From positions 1,326,216 through 1,390,215 of the forward strand of contig NZ_KE386569.1 in assembly GCF_000427625.1 (NCBI RefSeq): a stretch of DNA of 64,000 nucleotides, in the 5' to 3' direction. The stretch comes from Methylobacter luteus IMV-B-3098 (lineage in GTDB: Bacteria > Pseudomonadota > Gammaproteobacteria > Methylococcales > Methylomonadaceae). The position numbers and the translations under genes are program-made. The notes beneath the pieces were generated by a model. It was not told where the DNA came from. It did no database searches and was given only the letters and a program-made list of their open reading frames with translations. Below are positions 54,576-62,457 of this stretch, piece by piece. Within the stretch, counting starts at the first letter, position 1; every line of letters begins with the position of its first letter.

Positions 54576-55298
54576 ATGACGTTAAAAACAATGAAGACAT
54601 CAAAAATGAGGCTGATTTTACCGCTGCTGATCGGCCTAACGCTTTCGAACCCGATAGCCGCCAAGACGGCTGAAGACTTCCAGACCTGGGGCAATATCAC
54701 GGCCATGGGCAGCCTGGGCGTCCTCAATCCCGATCTGAAAAACTACAAATACTGGCTAGAAGGCCAGGGCCGGTTCGGCGAGGATACCTCGCGTTTCTCT
54801 CAGGGTATGTTGCGTACGGGCCTCGGTTATGCACTGAACGACAATACCAGCGTCTGGCTGGGCTATGCCTTCATTCCCACCGAGGAACCTTTCACTGTCT
54901 CGCCTGTTGACGAGCACCGCATCTGGCAGCAATTGTTATGGAGCGATACATTTTCGTTCGGCACGATCACCAGCCGCAGCCGCTTCGAGCAACGCTTTGT
55001 TCAGAACGGCGAAGATGTCGGCTGGCGTTTCCGGCAGTTGTTGAAACTATCGACGCCGTTGCCCTTCGCGACCGATTTCAGCCTGGTGCTTACTGACGAG
55101 TACTTCGCCAATATCAACCGCACCGACTGGGGCGCCGACGACGGCTTTGACCAGAACCGCGTGTTTGGGGGCGTCGGTTACAATTTTAATAAAAACACCC
55201 GCACGGAAATCGGTTATATGAACCAGTACATCCGCAAAGCCGTCGGGCCAGACAGGATGAGTCATATCCTGTCGGTTAACTTGTATTTGAATTATTGA
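54576..55298 (+). CDS. DUF2490 outer-membrane beta-barrel protein
   Basis: A 240-residue protein with a signal peptide (LILPLLIGLTLSNPIAA, ending near residue 29) and an alternating beta pattern of a DUF2490 barrel: FQTWGNITAMGSLGVL, DNTSVWLGYAFIP, SRSRFEQRFVQNGEDVGWRF, and the C-terminal aromatic-ending VNLYLNY. Starts at M1, M6 or M11 are possible. The family's role is unknown; such barrels often sit near transport or redox systems. It lies between the Ehr-like operon and the kinase/activator pair in the same direction. Confidence 0.75.
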   Translation: MTLKTMKTSKMRLILPLLIGLTLSNPIAAKTAEDFQTWGNITAMGSLGVLNPDLKNYKYWLEGQGRFGEDTSRFSQGMLRTGLGYALNDNTSVWLGYAFIPTEEPFTVSPVDEHRIWQQLLWSDTFSFGTITSRSRFEQRFVQNGEDVGWRFRQLLKLSTPLPFATDFSLVLTDEYFANINRTDWGADDGFDQNRVFGGVGYNFNKNTRTEIGYMNQYIRKAVGPDRMSHILSVNLYLNY

Positions 55299-55358
55299 AG
55301 CAAATGGCGCAAGGTAAAACTTTCAGTTCTTGCCTTGCATCTCAAATCCTGATCCCGA

Positions 55359-56810
55359 ATGAAATCAATTTTCTACCGCCCTGTGCAACTGCGCGGCCTG
55401 GCTTTTTTAGCATTGCTATTACTGGCGCTGGCTATACTCGGCGGCATGATCTGGCGCAATCTGCATCGCTTTGAGACGGTTTTATCCTACGTCACTTATT
55501 CTCACCGCATTCAGAACGTATCGGTCGGCCTGCAGCAATCCTTGATCGAGTATCTGACCGAAGCCGTACCGGTTGCGCCCTCCGAGGCCTTGGCCAGAAC
55601 GCTGGAGGAAATGGATGCGTTAATGACCGATAACCGTCATTTGTCGGAAAAAACCCGGCAAAGTCTGGAAACGGTCAGGGACTTGCTGAGCGATGTGGGC
55701 AAACTGGACCAGTTGGAAAAAAACACGCGCCTGATCACGGCGCTGAAGGTCATGAGCGAAACGCTCGAGAACGAGTCCCTGCAGCGCGAATACTTGCTGG
55801 AAAACATCAGCCGTACCACGGAGACCGAACTGTACCTGGCGCTGGTCATCCTGGCCTGGACGTTGATCGTGGCCGTGCTCTTTCTGCACAGCCGCATCCT
55901 GCATCCGCTCAACGATTTGAAGCAGCTCCTGCAACGGTTGACGGAAGAGAACTATACGCCGATCACGACCGACCACCTTGACCCGCTGCTGCTGCCGGTA
56001 TTCAATAGTTATAACGAGATGGTCAAGCATCTGGCGGAACTGGAGGAAGCCAAGCGCCTGCATGCCCAGTCCCTGCAACAGGAAGTCAAATTGGCTACGC
56101 AGGCCCTGCTGGAGCAGCAATCAAGTCTGGCGCGGGCGGAGCGGCTGGCGGCAATAGGTGAAGTGGCCGCTGAACTGGCGCATGAAATACGCAATCCCCT
56201 GGCCGGCATTCAAATCGCGTTCAGTAATTTCCGCCGCGAAATTCAGGCGCCCGACCAGCAGGAAAGACTGGATATGATCGGCGAGGAGCTGAAGCGACTG
56301 GCCCGGCTGCTCAACGAGATGCTGGACCAGAGCCGGCATTCGCCGGAGCCGGCGACCGAATTCGATGCGGCAACACTGATCCGCGATCTGGTCACCTTGA
56401 CGCGCTACCAGATTGCCGAAAGCGTGCGCCTGGAAATCGATGCACCCTATCCTCTGCCGGTCCAGCTGCCCGAGAGCGCGCTGCGCCAGGCACTGCTGAA
56501 CCTGATCCTGAATGCGGCCGAAGCGCTGGAAGACGAACCGGGCGTGGTCAGCATCAAAGCGCGCAAGGATGCGCAAGGACTCCATATCGATGTCATAGAC
56601 AATGGCCATGGCTTTTCAGAAGATATACTGAACTATGGCATTCGCCCGTTCCGTACCAGTCGCCAGCGCGGCACCGGACTGGGACTGGCTATGGTTCAAC
56701 GCTTTGTCAAAGATATGGGCGGCAGCATCAGACTCACCAATTACCAGCCGCATGGCGCCTGTGTGTCTATCGTTCTGCCGAATAGTCACCTTGCCGGAGA
56801 TCAATCCTGA
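55359..56810 (+). CDS. sensor histidine kinase of an NtrB-like pair
   Basis: A 483-residue membrane kinase. Two helices (about 10-30 and 157-176) enclose a periplasmic helical sensor of about 125 residues, followed by a HAMP-like stretch (HPLNDLKQLLQRLTEENYTP) and a coiled coil. The phospho-accepting histidine is H275 in AHEIRNPLAG. The ATPase part has NLILNAAEAL (N box), DNGHGF and GTGLGLAMVQRFV. It overlaps the activator by one base (TGATGG), so the pair is co-produced. The ligand sensed is unknown; likely candidates relate to the upstream sulP/Ehr module. Confidence 0.93.
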   Translation: MKSIFYRPVQLRGLAFLALLLLALAILGGMIWRNLHRFETVLSYVTYSHRIQNVSVGLQQSLIEYLTEAVPVAPSEALARTLEEMDALMTDNRHLSEKTRQSLETVRDLLSDVGKLDQLEKNTRLITALKVMSETLENESLQREYLLENISRTTETELYLALVILAWTLIVAVLFLHSRILHPLNDLKQLLQRLTEENYTPITTDHLDPLLLPVFNSYNEMVKHLAELEEAKRLHAQSLQQEVKLATQALLEQQSSLARAERLAAIGEVAAELAHEIRNPLAGIQIAFSNFRREIQAPDQQERLDMIGEELKRLARLLNEMLDQSRHSPEPATEFDAATLIRDLVTLTRYQIAESVRLEIDAPYPLPVQLPESALRQALLNLILNAAEALEDEPGVVSIKARKDAQGLHIDVIDNGHGFSEDILNYGIRPFRTSRQRGTGLGLAMVQRFVKDMGGSIRLTNYQPHGACVSIVLPNSHLAGDQS

Positions 56811-58201
56811 TGGAAACCCTGCTGATTATCGAGGACGAAAAACTGTTGGGCTCGGAGCTGTCACGCCACTATCGGCAATCCGGCTGGGAGGTCATGCTGG
56901 CGACCTCGCTGGCCGAAGCCGAGGAATTATTGCTTAGAGATGAGCTGGAGCCTTTGCTGATTCTGTCCGACATGAATCTGCCGGACGGCAATGCGCTGGA
57001 TTTCATGGAAAAGATGAAAAAAAACATCAGCCATGCCGAATGGCTGTTTCTGACCGGCTACGGCAGCGTGCCGGACTCGGTCCGAGCCTTGCGTTTGGGT
57101 GCTTATGATTTTCTGGAAAAGCCCTGCGATCCGGATCGACTCGACCTGGTCGTCAACAGCGCTGCCCGCAGCGCGGCGATACAGCGCCGGGTTATTGACC
57201 AGACACGGCAGGAGCATAGGCGCTATTCGCCGGAAGCCTATGTCGGATCGAGCCGGCAGGCACGCAATGTCCGGGAATTGCTGGCGCGCCTGACCAAAGT
57301 CCCGTTCAGCGCCCTCATCATAGGCGGCGAAACGGGCACCGGCAAAGGGCTGGTTGCCCGCATCCTGCATTATGGCGGCGCCAGGGCGCAACACCCGATG
57401 ATCGAAGTCAATTGCGCCGCTTTGCCGCGCGAACTGCTGGAGTCGGAATTGTTCGGCCACGAACCCGGCGCCTTCACCGGCGCCTCGGGGCGGCATCGCG
57501 GCCTGTTGGAACAGGCCGACGGCGGCACGCTGTTCATGGATGAAATAGGCGAAATGCCGCTCGATTTACAGGCCAAGCTGCTGAAAGCGATCGAGGATCA
57601 CAAAGTCCGGCGGCTGGGCGGCGAGAAGGAAATCACAATCGATGTCCAGATCATCGCGGCCAGTAACCGTGATCTGGAGCGGATGATACGGGACGGCCAT
57701 TTCCGCAGCGATCTCTATCACCGCCTGAGTGTTTTCCGCGTGATGCTGCCGCCTTTGCGCGAAGCCAGGGAGGATCTGGACGAACTGGTGCCGCTATTCG
57801 TGGCCGAATACAACGCCAAGGCCGGACGCCATGTCAAAGAGATTCCCGAACAGGTCTGGGATAAATTGCGCGCTCATTACTGGCCGGGCAATGTCCGTGA
57901 ACTGCGCAATGCCATCGAACGTTGCGTGCTGTTCGCCGACGGTCCGATTTTTCCGGTCCAATGGCTGCAATTGCCCGGCCAGGAAAGCGCGGCTTCGGAA
58001 AACATGGCTTCCGAACCGAAAAACAGGATTTGTCTGCCGTTGGACGGCAGCATGGCGTTGGAAGACATGGATCGTTTCATTATCAAAACCGCCCTGGAAA
58101 GGGCCGACAACAATCTGGCCGCTGCAACGCGGGCATTGGGCACAACGCGGGAAACACTGCGCTACCGGGTGCGTAAATATAATATTAAAACGACGGATTG
58201 A
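56810..58201 (+). CDS. sigma-54-dependent NtrC-family response regulator
   Basis: A 463-residue activator. The receiver domain has the phospho-aspartate D54 in LSDMNLPDG. The AAA+ domain shows Walker [16 protein letters not shown] (about 166-180), the sigma-54-contacting GAFTGA (about 220-225), Walker [15 protein letters not shown] and the R-finger region. A C-terminal Fis-like helix-turn-helix ([24 protein letters not shown]) binds DNA. Its natural target is a -24/-12 promoter. The best one I found in the cluster is at 45382, upstream of sulP. That link is inferred from position. Confidence 0.95.
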   Translation: METLLIIEDEKLLGSELSRHYRQSGWEVMLATSLAEAEELLLRDELEPLLILSDMNLPDGNALDFMEKMKKNISHAEWLFLTGYGSVPDSVRALRLGAYDFLEKPCDPDRLDLVVNSAARSAAIQRRVIDQTRQEHRRYSPEAYVGSSRQARNVRELLARLTKVPFSALIIGGETGTGKGLVARILHYGGARAQHPMIEVNCAALPRELLESELFGHEPGAFTGASGRHRGLLEQADGGTLFMDEIGEMPLDLQAKLLKAIEDHKVRRLGGEKEITIDVQIIAASNRDLERMIRDGHFRSDLYHRLSVFRVMLPPLREAREDLDELVPLFVAEYNAKAGRHVKEIPEQVWDKLRAHYWPGNVRELRNAIERCVLFADGPIFPVQWLQLPGQESAASENMASEPKNRICLPLDGSMALEDMDRFIIKTALERADNNLAAATRALGTTRETLRYRVRKYNIKTTD

Positions 58202-58297
58202 TTTAGACTGAACGGCTCTGAATATTGCTACATTGAAAAAGAACAGAGCAGTCCGGCACTGATTTGCTGAACTGCCCTTCCTCTGAGTGCTTACGGT

Positions 58298-59272
58298 TTA
58301 TCTAGGGTAGCCGTATTGCTGAGGATAAGTGTTTTGCTGAGGGTAACCTTGTTGCTGAGGATAGCCGTAGCTGCCCCCCTGCGGATAACTTTGCTGCTGA
58401 TAACCGCCTCCCTGCGGATAACTTTGCTGTTGCGGGTAACCCTGCTGAGGGTAATTTTGCTGCTGATAGCCGCCACCTTGAGGATATCCTTGCTGCTGGT
58501 AGCCTCCGCCTTGAGGATATCCTTGCTGCTGTTGAGGGTAACCCTGTTGCTGTTGAGGATAACCTTGTTGTTGCTGCTGATATCCGCCTTGCGGTTGTTG
58601 AGCGCCTGGCTGGCTGCCGGCAGTCGGATTGGCAACGATAGCCAGTTCCACGCGACGGTTCTCGGCCCGGTTAGCATCATTGGTATTAGGCAGTTTCGGC
58701 ATACGCTCGCCCATACCCTGCTGGGTGATACGCGAGTAATTCACGCCATGCTGAGATAGATAACCGGAAACACTGGTAGCCCGTTGCTCGGATAATTTCT
58801 GATTGTAATTATCCGCCCCGACATCATCGGTGTGGCCAGTGATACTGATTTTGGAATCCTGATACTGATTTAACACATTAGCCACTGAATCCAGAGCGGA
58901 TTGAGCTTGCGACGTCAAGTTGGACGAATCGAATCCAAACGTAACGTTGTTCGGCATGGTCAGGGTCAGCGTATTCTCGGCTGTTCTCTGAACCTCGATA
59001 CCGGTTCCCTGCAGCGATTCATTCATCTGCTGTTCCTGACTGTCCATATAGGCACCAACCGCCGCGCCTAACGCGCCACCGGCCAAGGCGCCCCAACCGG
59101 CATTCTTAAGATCGTTACCCCCAAACAAAGTACCGGCGCCGGCGCCTACCACTGCTCCCAGTCCCCCGCCTTTAGCAGTATTGCTTATACGTGATTGACC
59201 GGTATAGGGATCGGTAACACAAGCTGTCAATAAAGCAGAACTGATACCGATAACTAATAAACTTTTTTTCAT
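58298..59272 (-). CDS. OmpA-family lipoprotein with a Q/G/Y/P-rich low-complexity tail
   Basis: A 324-residue protein. The lipobox LLTAC places the lipidated cysteine at C18. A glycine-zipper segment follows ([14 protein letters not shown] and [17 protein letters not shown], about 39-75). The peptidoglycan-binding OmpA domain (about 110-215) contains [19 protein letters not shown] and [20 protein letters not shown]. Residues ~225-324 are a low-complexity repeat of [13 protein letters not shown]-type units. Such YigB/OmpA lipoproteins anchor the outer membrane to peptidoglycan. The tail is unlike the rest of the family and is prion-like in composition. Confidence 0.88.
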   Translation of the reverse strand: MKKSLLVIGISSALLTACVTDPYTGQSRISNTAKGGGLGAVVGAGAGTLFGGNDLKNAGWGALAGGALGAAVGAYMDSQEQQMNESLQGTGIEVQRTAENTLTLTMPNNVTFGFDSSNLTSQAQSALDSVANVLNQYQDSKISITGHTDDVGADNYNQKLSEQRATSVSGYLSQHGVNYSRITQQGMGERMPKLPNTNDANRAENRRVELAIVANPTAGSQPGAQQPQGGYQQQQQGYPQQQQGYPQQQQGYPQGGGYQQQGYPQGGGYQQQNYPQQGYPQQQSYPQGGGYQQQSYPQGGSYGYPQQQGYPQQNTYPQQYGYPR

Positions 59273-59736
59273 AATTGCACAGCCTTTGGCTAATTTTTAT
59301 AAAAATATTTATGTATCTATCTGAGACTTTTCAGTTAGAAACGAATTGATAATTATAGAGCAACCTCAGCATTTTGAGTTCACAATGGGCTATTGTTCTT
59401 TGCACTTTTAAGCATTTAAGAAGTAATGATTGATGATCTTTTATGAATTCCGGCTGAATGTCACCATTAAAATCATGTATGAAACTTTTCATTTGAATCA
59501 CGAAAAATAGTGTTCAGCATCGGCATGGCAAAAAGAGTAATTGAATGCATAAGTATTCGTACGAATAAAATCTCTCTACTCCTTTTGTTAGGATGATCCC
59601 CGTCGATTAGCAATAGCTCCCATGCTTTTCGACAATTTTGTCTCTACTTTAAAAAGACCACCTCCCACCAACCCCCCACAATTTCTGGTGGTCTTTCTTT
59701 TTTATCACCCGTTATCTTTTTAAGACTTCCGCTCCA
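59273..59736. other. intergenic stretch that may encode a small RNA
   Basis: About 460 bp between two minus-strand genes. On the plus strand it ends in a strong terminator (59653-59703) although no plus-strand protein gene precedes it. The segment 59510-59650 has no usable ORF, so a short non-coding transcript is possible. The terminator loop is unusually C-rich. Confidence 0.5.
59653..59703 (+). terminator. rho-independent terminator with a 24-base C-rich loop
   Basis: AAAGACCACC (59653-59662) pairs with GGTGGTCTTT (59687-59696) and is followed by CTTTTTT. The 24-base loop between them has TCCCACCAACCCCCCACA and could pair with ribosome-binding sites. It points to the end of a plus-strand transcript that has no coding gene. 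Confidence 0.8.
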
Positions 59737-60381
59737 TTATCGCTTAATCCTGTTCAGCAATAAAAGCACCGCTGCCCCTGCAAAAAACGAAACCAGTAAA
59801 GTCCCCCAGGCGCTTTTATCCCAGTCTACCGTATAAGAATCAGCATTGACAGCCGCCGATATGCCCGGAATACTCGGCAAATCGCCATCGCCGCCGTCCA
59901 CTTTCAACTGCGCCTTCATGCCTTTCTCCATGTGCTGAGGCACTTCGCAATGGACCAGATAGGTCTTGCGCTGGCTGGGCACGATAAAAGAAGCCGTCTT
60001 CTGGCCCGGCCCGTAGATTTCCATCGTGAACATGCCTTGCGGGTAAATATAACCCGGCAGATCGTGAATCATGAACTGGTGCCGGATCTTGTCCTCATTG
60101 ATAAACGTGACATTAATGCGCGAACAGGGCGGCGCTTCCCATTGCTGCTGGTCGAACGCGTACATGATGCCGTTGAATTTCCTGGCCTGTTTATGACCGG
60201 CGCGGACCGTAATATTGACATCGCCGGCGATCTTCTTGCAGTCGCGCGGCACGTTATCGGTATTGCTATTCATGATCATGCCGGTTTCGTCCATCATCAT
60301 GCCGTTATGGTTCATAGCCGCCATGACCGGCTGAACACCGGCTATCGCCATTAACAAAATAAGAGGCTTAACAAAACTCAT
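59737..60381 (-). CDS. membrane-anchored cupredoxin-like copper protein
   Basis: A 214-residue protein with a signal peptide (about 1-22) and a Met/His/Asp-rich N-terminal segment (NHNGMMMDETGMIM). A cupredoxin domain (about 55-160) has the type 1 copper ligands: His in RHQFMIHDLP (about 102) and the VHCEVPQHMEKGM motif (Cys about 144, His and Met). A C-terminal helix (about 190-208) anchors it. It should pass electrons or copper to the multicopper oxidase whose gene precedes it with a four-base overlap (ATGA). Confidence 0.85.
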   Translation of the reverse strand: MSFVKPLILLMAIAGVQPVMAAMNHNGMMMDETGMIMNSNTDNVPRDCKKIAGDVNITVRAGHKQARKFNGIMYAFDQQQWEAPPCSRINVTFINEDKIRHQFMIHDLPGYIYPQGMFTMEIYGPGQKTASFIVPSQRKTYLVHCEVPQHMEKGMKAQLKVDGGDGDLPSIPGISAAVNADSYTVDWDKSAWGTLLVSFFAGAAVLLLLNRIKR

Positions 60382-62057
60382 TCCGCTGCTCCTTTCTTAA
60401 AGCTGCGCACGAGGTAGAACACCAGCGCGAACAGCAAGCCGACCGTCAGGCCGAAGGCGATGATTTTCAGATAATTCGGGGGCAGAGGACCTGCTTCGCC
60501 CAGTAGTTGCACAAACTCGCCCGTGGCCCACATGGGTTTTTCGCGCGCGTAATAAGCGCTGGTAAAGAACTGATCAAACATCCCTTCGTGCAGTTTCGGC
60601 ATGCCCTGCTCATCGATGTAATCGCGGTACACGACTAAAGAGATATTACCCCCCGGGCTCACACCGTCATTGGTCGCGCCGACCTCGACATGATCGTGAA
60701 ACATCCAGACACCCTCGCCATCGTTGTGGAGGCCGTCATTGGTCGTATCCAGCTTGATATCGACGCGCTGCGCCGATGCAATATCGACCACATCGCGGAT
60801 GACCTGCATGGTCTCGGGCTGTTTGATGCCGTCGTAATGCGTGATCGTGGCCTTATGACCGTGAAAATGCAGCGCCATGGCCGAATTCTGAGCATTAGCG
60901 ACGCGCAGTTTGATCTTTTCATTGGGTTCCGTGACGATCAGATCATCACGCAACGTATACGGGAAGGCATGGCCGTTCAGCAGGAAATAGTTTTCATGCG
61001 ATTCGGCCATGTTGTATTCGCGGTTCATTTTTTTCTCGATCAAGCGAGGATCGTTGGCCTCCTGGATGATTTTGGCCAGACGCTTGTCGACGGACTGATA
61101 ATGCAGGTCATATTCCTGATTGTATTCCTCTTTGACGCCAACAGACGGATGCCGTACGTGTCCTCCGCCAATATTGAAGGTCTGCACCCAGTTGTTCGGG
61201 CGATTTTCTTCCACGATGAACATACCGGCCATGCCCATCATGAAGTGTTTGTCGGTCTGTACATGGCAGTGATAAAGCATGGTGCCGGTCGTCCGAGGCT
61301 TCATTTCATAAGTGTGGCTATCGCCCGGGAAAACGCCCATGTCGCCAGCGCCGCCGTGCGCATCGCCGTCGTTATCGTTGCCGGACGCCGTTTTCCAGGG
61401 GTGGTCAACGCCGTGAAAATGAATCGTGTGCGGGAAATAATGCGAGTTTTCCAGCGTGATATAGACCTGATCGCCCTGCTCGACGCGAATCACCGGCGAC
61501 GGCGCGCGCAGGAAATAATTGGCCTGGTTGGAGCCGTAATTCTTCACGGCCATGTCACTGGTCTTGGGCGCGAACACCCACAGCCCCGGCTGCACGCCCG
61601 GCAACACATCATAACTGGGGATCAGAAAATCGCCGTCGGGCGATCTGCCGTTAAGCTCGATGACTTCCAGCTTGATGCGGATCACATCGGGGTCGCCGTC
61701 GCCGTCCAGGTCGTCGGTTTTGGTCAATGCGTCTTCGGACAGATGCGTGCTCATCAAGGTAGGCATCGAAATGTTATTGACGCCTTTGACGAAAGCAGCG
61801 ATGTCGTATGGATTGTCGGGACTGCACGCCAGCGATTCAGCGATCTCGACGCCGTCAATAGTCTGAGCCTGGCGCCATTCGGGGTGTTCGTCCTTACAGG
61901 GTTTTTCAAAGCCGGACGGCTTGCCGGCCATGTTAGGGCGCGTGGACGGCGGATTCAGATCGGCTTCCTCGAACTTGCCGGGTCTTAACCAATATGCCAG
62001 GGGAATTAATAAAACGATCAGGAGAAGACTTAATAAACGTAAGTATTTATTCTGCAT
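60378..62057 (-). CDS. membrane-anchored multicopper oxidase
   Basis: A 559-residue protein if started at MQNKYL (62057); the longer TTG start at 62078 is less likely. Helices lie at both ends (LLSLLLIVLLIPLAYWL; IIAFGLTVGLLFALVFYLV). Copper motifs are TIHFHGVDHP (about 210), YHCHVQTDKHFMMGM (about 263, type 1 Cys in the first domain), ALHFHGHKA (about 395) and WMFHDHVEVG (about 452). Domain two has trinuclear-site histidines but no type 1 cysteine. This points to a two-domain or laccase-like oxidase with type 1 copper only in domain one. Its substrate is unknown; copper oxidation or nitrogen oxides are candidates. Confidence 0.85.
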   Translation of the reverse strand: MQNKYLRLLSLLLIVLLIPLAYWLRPGKFEEADLNPPSTRPNMAGKPSGFEKPCKDEHPEWRQAQTIDGVEIAESLACSPDNPYDIAAFVKGVNNISMPTLMSTHLSEDALTKTDDLDGDGDPDVIRIKLEVIELNGRSPDGDFLIPSYDVLPGVQPGLWVFAPKTSDMAVKNYGSNQANYFLRAPSPVIRVEQGDQVYITLENSHYFPHTIHFHGVDHPWKTASGNDNDGDAHGGAGDMGVFPGDSHTYEMKPRTTGTMLYHCHVQTDKHFMMGMAGMFIVEENRPNNWVQTFNIGGGHVRHPSVGVKEEYNQEYDLHYQSVDKRLAKIIQEANDPRLIEKKMNREYNMAESHENYFLLNGHAFPYTLRDDLIVTEPNEKIKLRVANAQNSAMALHFHGHKATITHYDGIKQPETMQVIRDVVDIASAQRVDIKLDTTNDGLHNDGEGVWMFHDHVEVGATNDGVSPGGNISLVVYRDYIDEQGMPKLHEGMFDQFFTSAYYAREKPMWATGEFVQLLGEAGPLPPNYLKIIAFGLTVGLLFALVFYLVRSFKKGAAE

Positions 62058-62457
62058 TTTTAGACAACTGTACAGCAAGATTCAACTAAACACGCCACTA
62101 TACCGAAAATTTCCCGGCAGGGAAGCATTAGTTCATCATGATATGGGATAAACGCCTCATCCTGATTCCTGAATAAGAATAACATCTGTTTGCTTTCCTC
62201 AAGACCATGCGCTTCCTGTGAGTATTTCTACCGACTATAAGCAATTTTACTGATTTCAGAATAGCTGAATCGGTGCCATGATAGTTTATTTAACAAATGC
62301 CGCCTAAACATGATTCTGGTTCAGGCTCTGTTTAAACGCCGCTGTATTGACGTATGATTACTTAAATTTATAGGCCGGCTTATCCCAAGCCTGTCCTAAA
62401 AATCATTAAATGACTTCGGCAAAAAATATAACGAAAAACGAGCCTACCTGTTTTTGA
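62058..62457. other. gene-free interval between divergent genes
   Basis: About 400 bp between the multicopper oxidase and the sensor gene. It must hold both promoters. I found no credible frame, repeat or recognisable copper-regulator site. Confidence 0.45.

Noticed and set aside
58298-58600. CRISPR array
   Set aside because: The repeats are in-frame coding units without spacers of constant length; no cas genes are present anywhere in the window.
58316-58759. Leucine-rich plus-strand ORF opposite the OmpA lipoprotein
   Set aside because: It is the mirror of the CAG/GGT-rich repeat in the true gene; the lipoprotein has clear domains.
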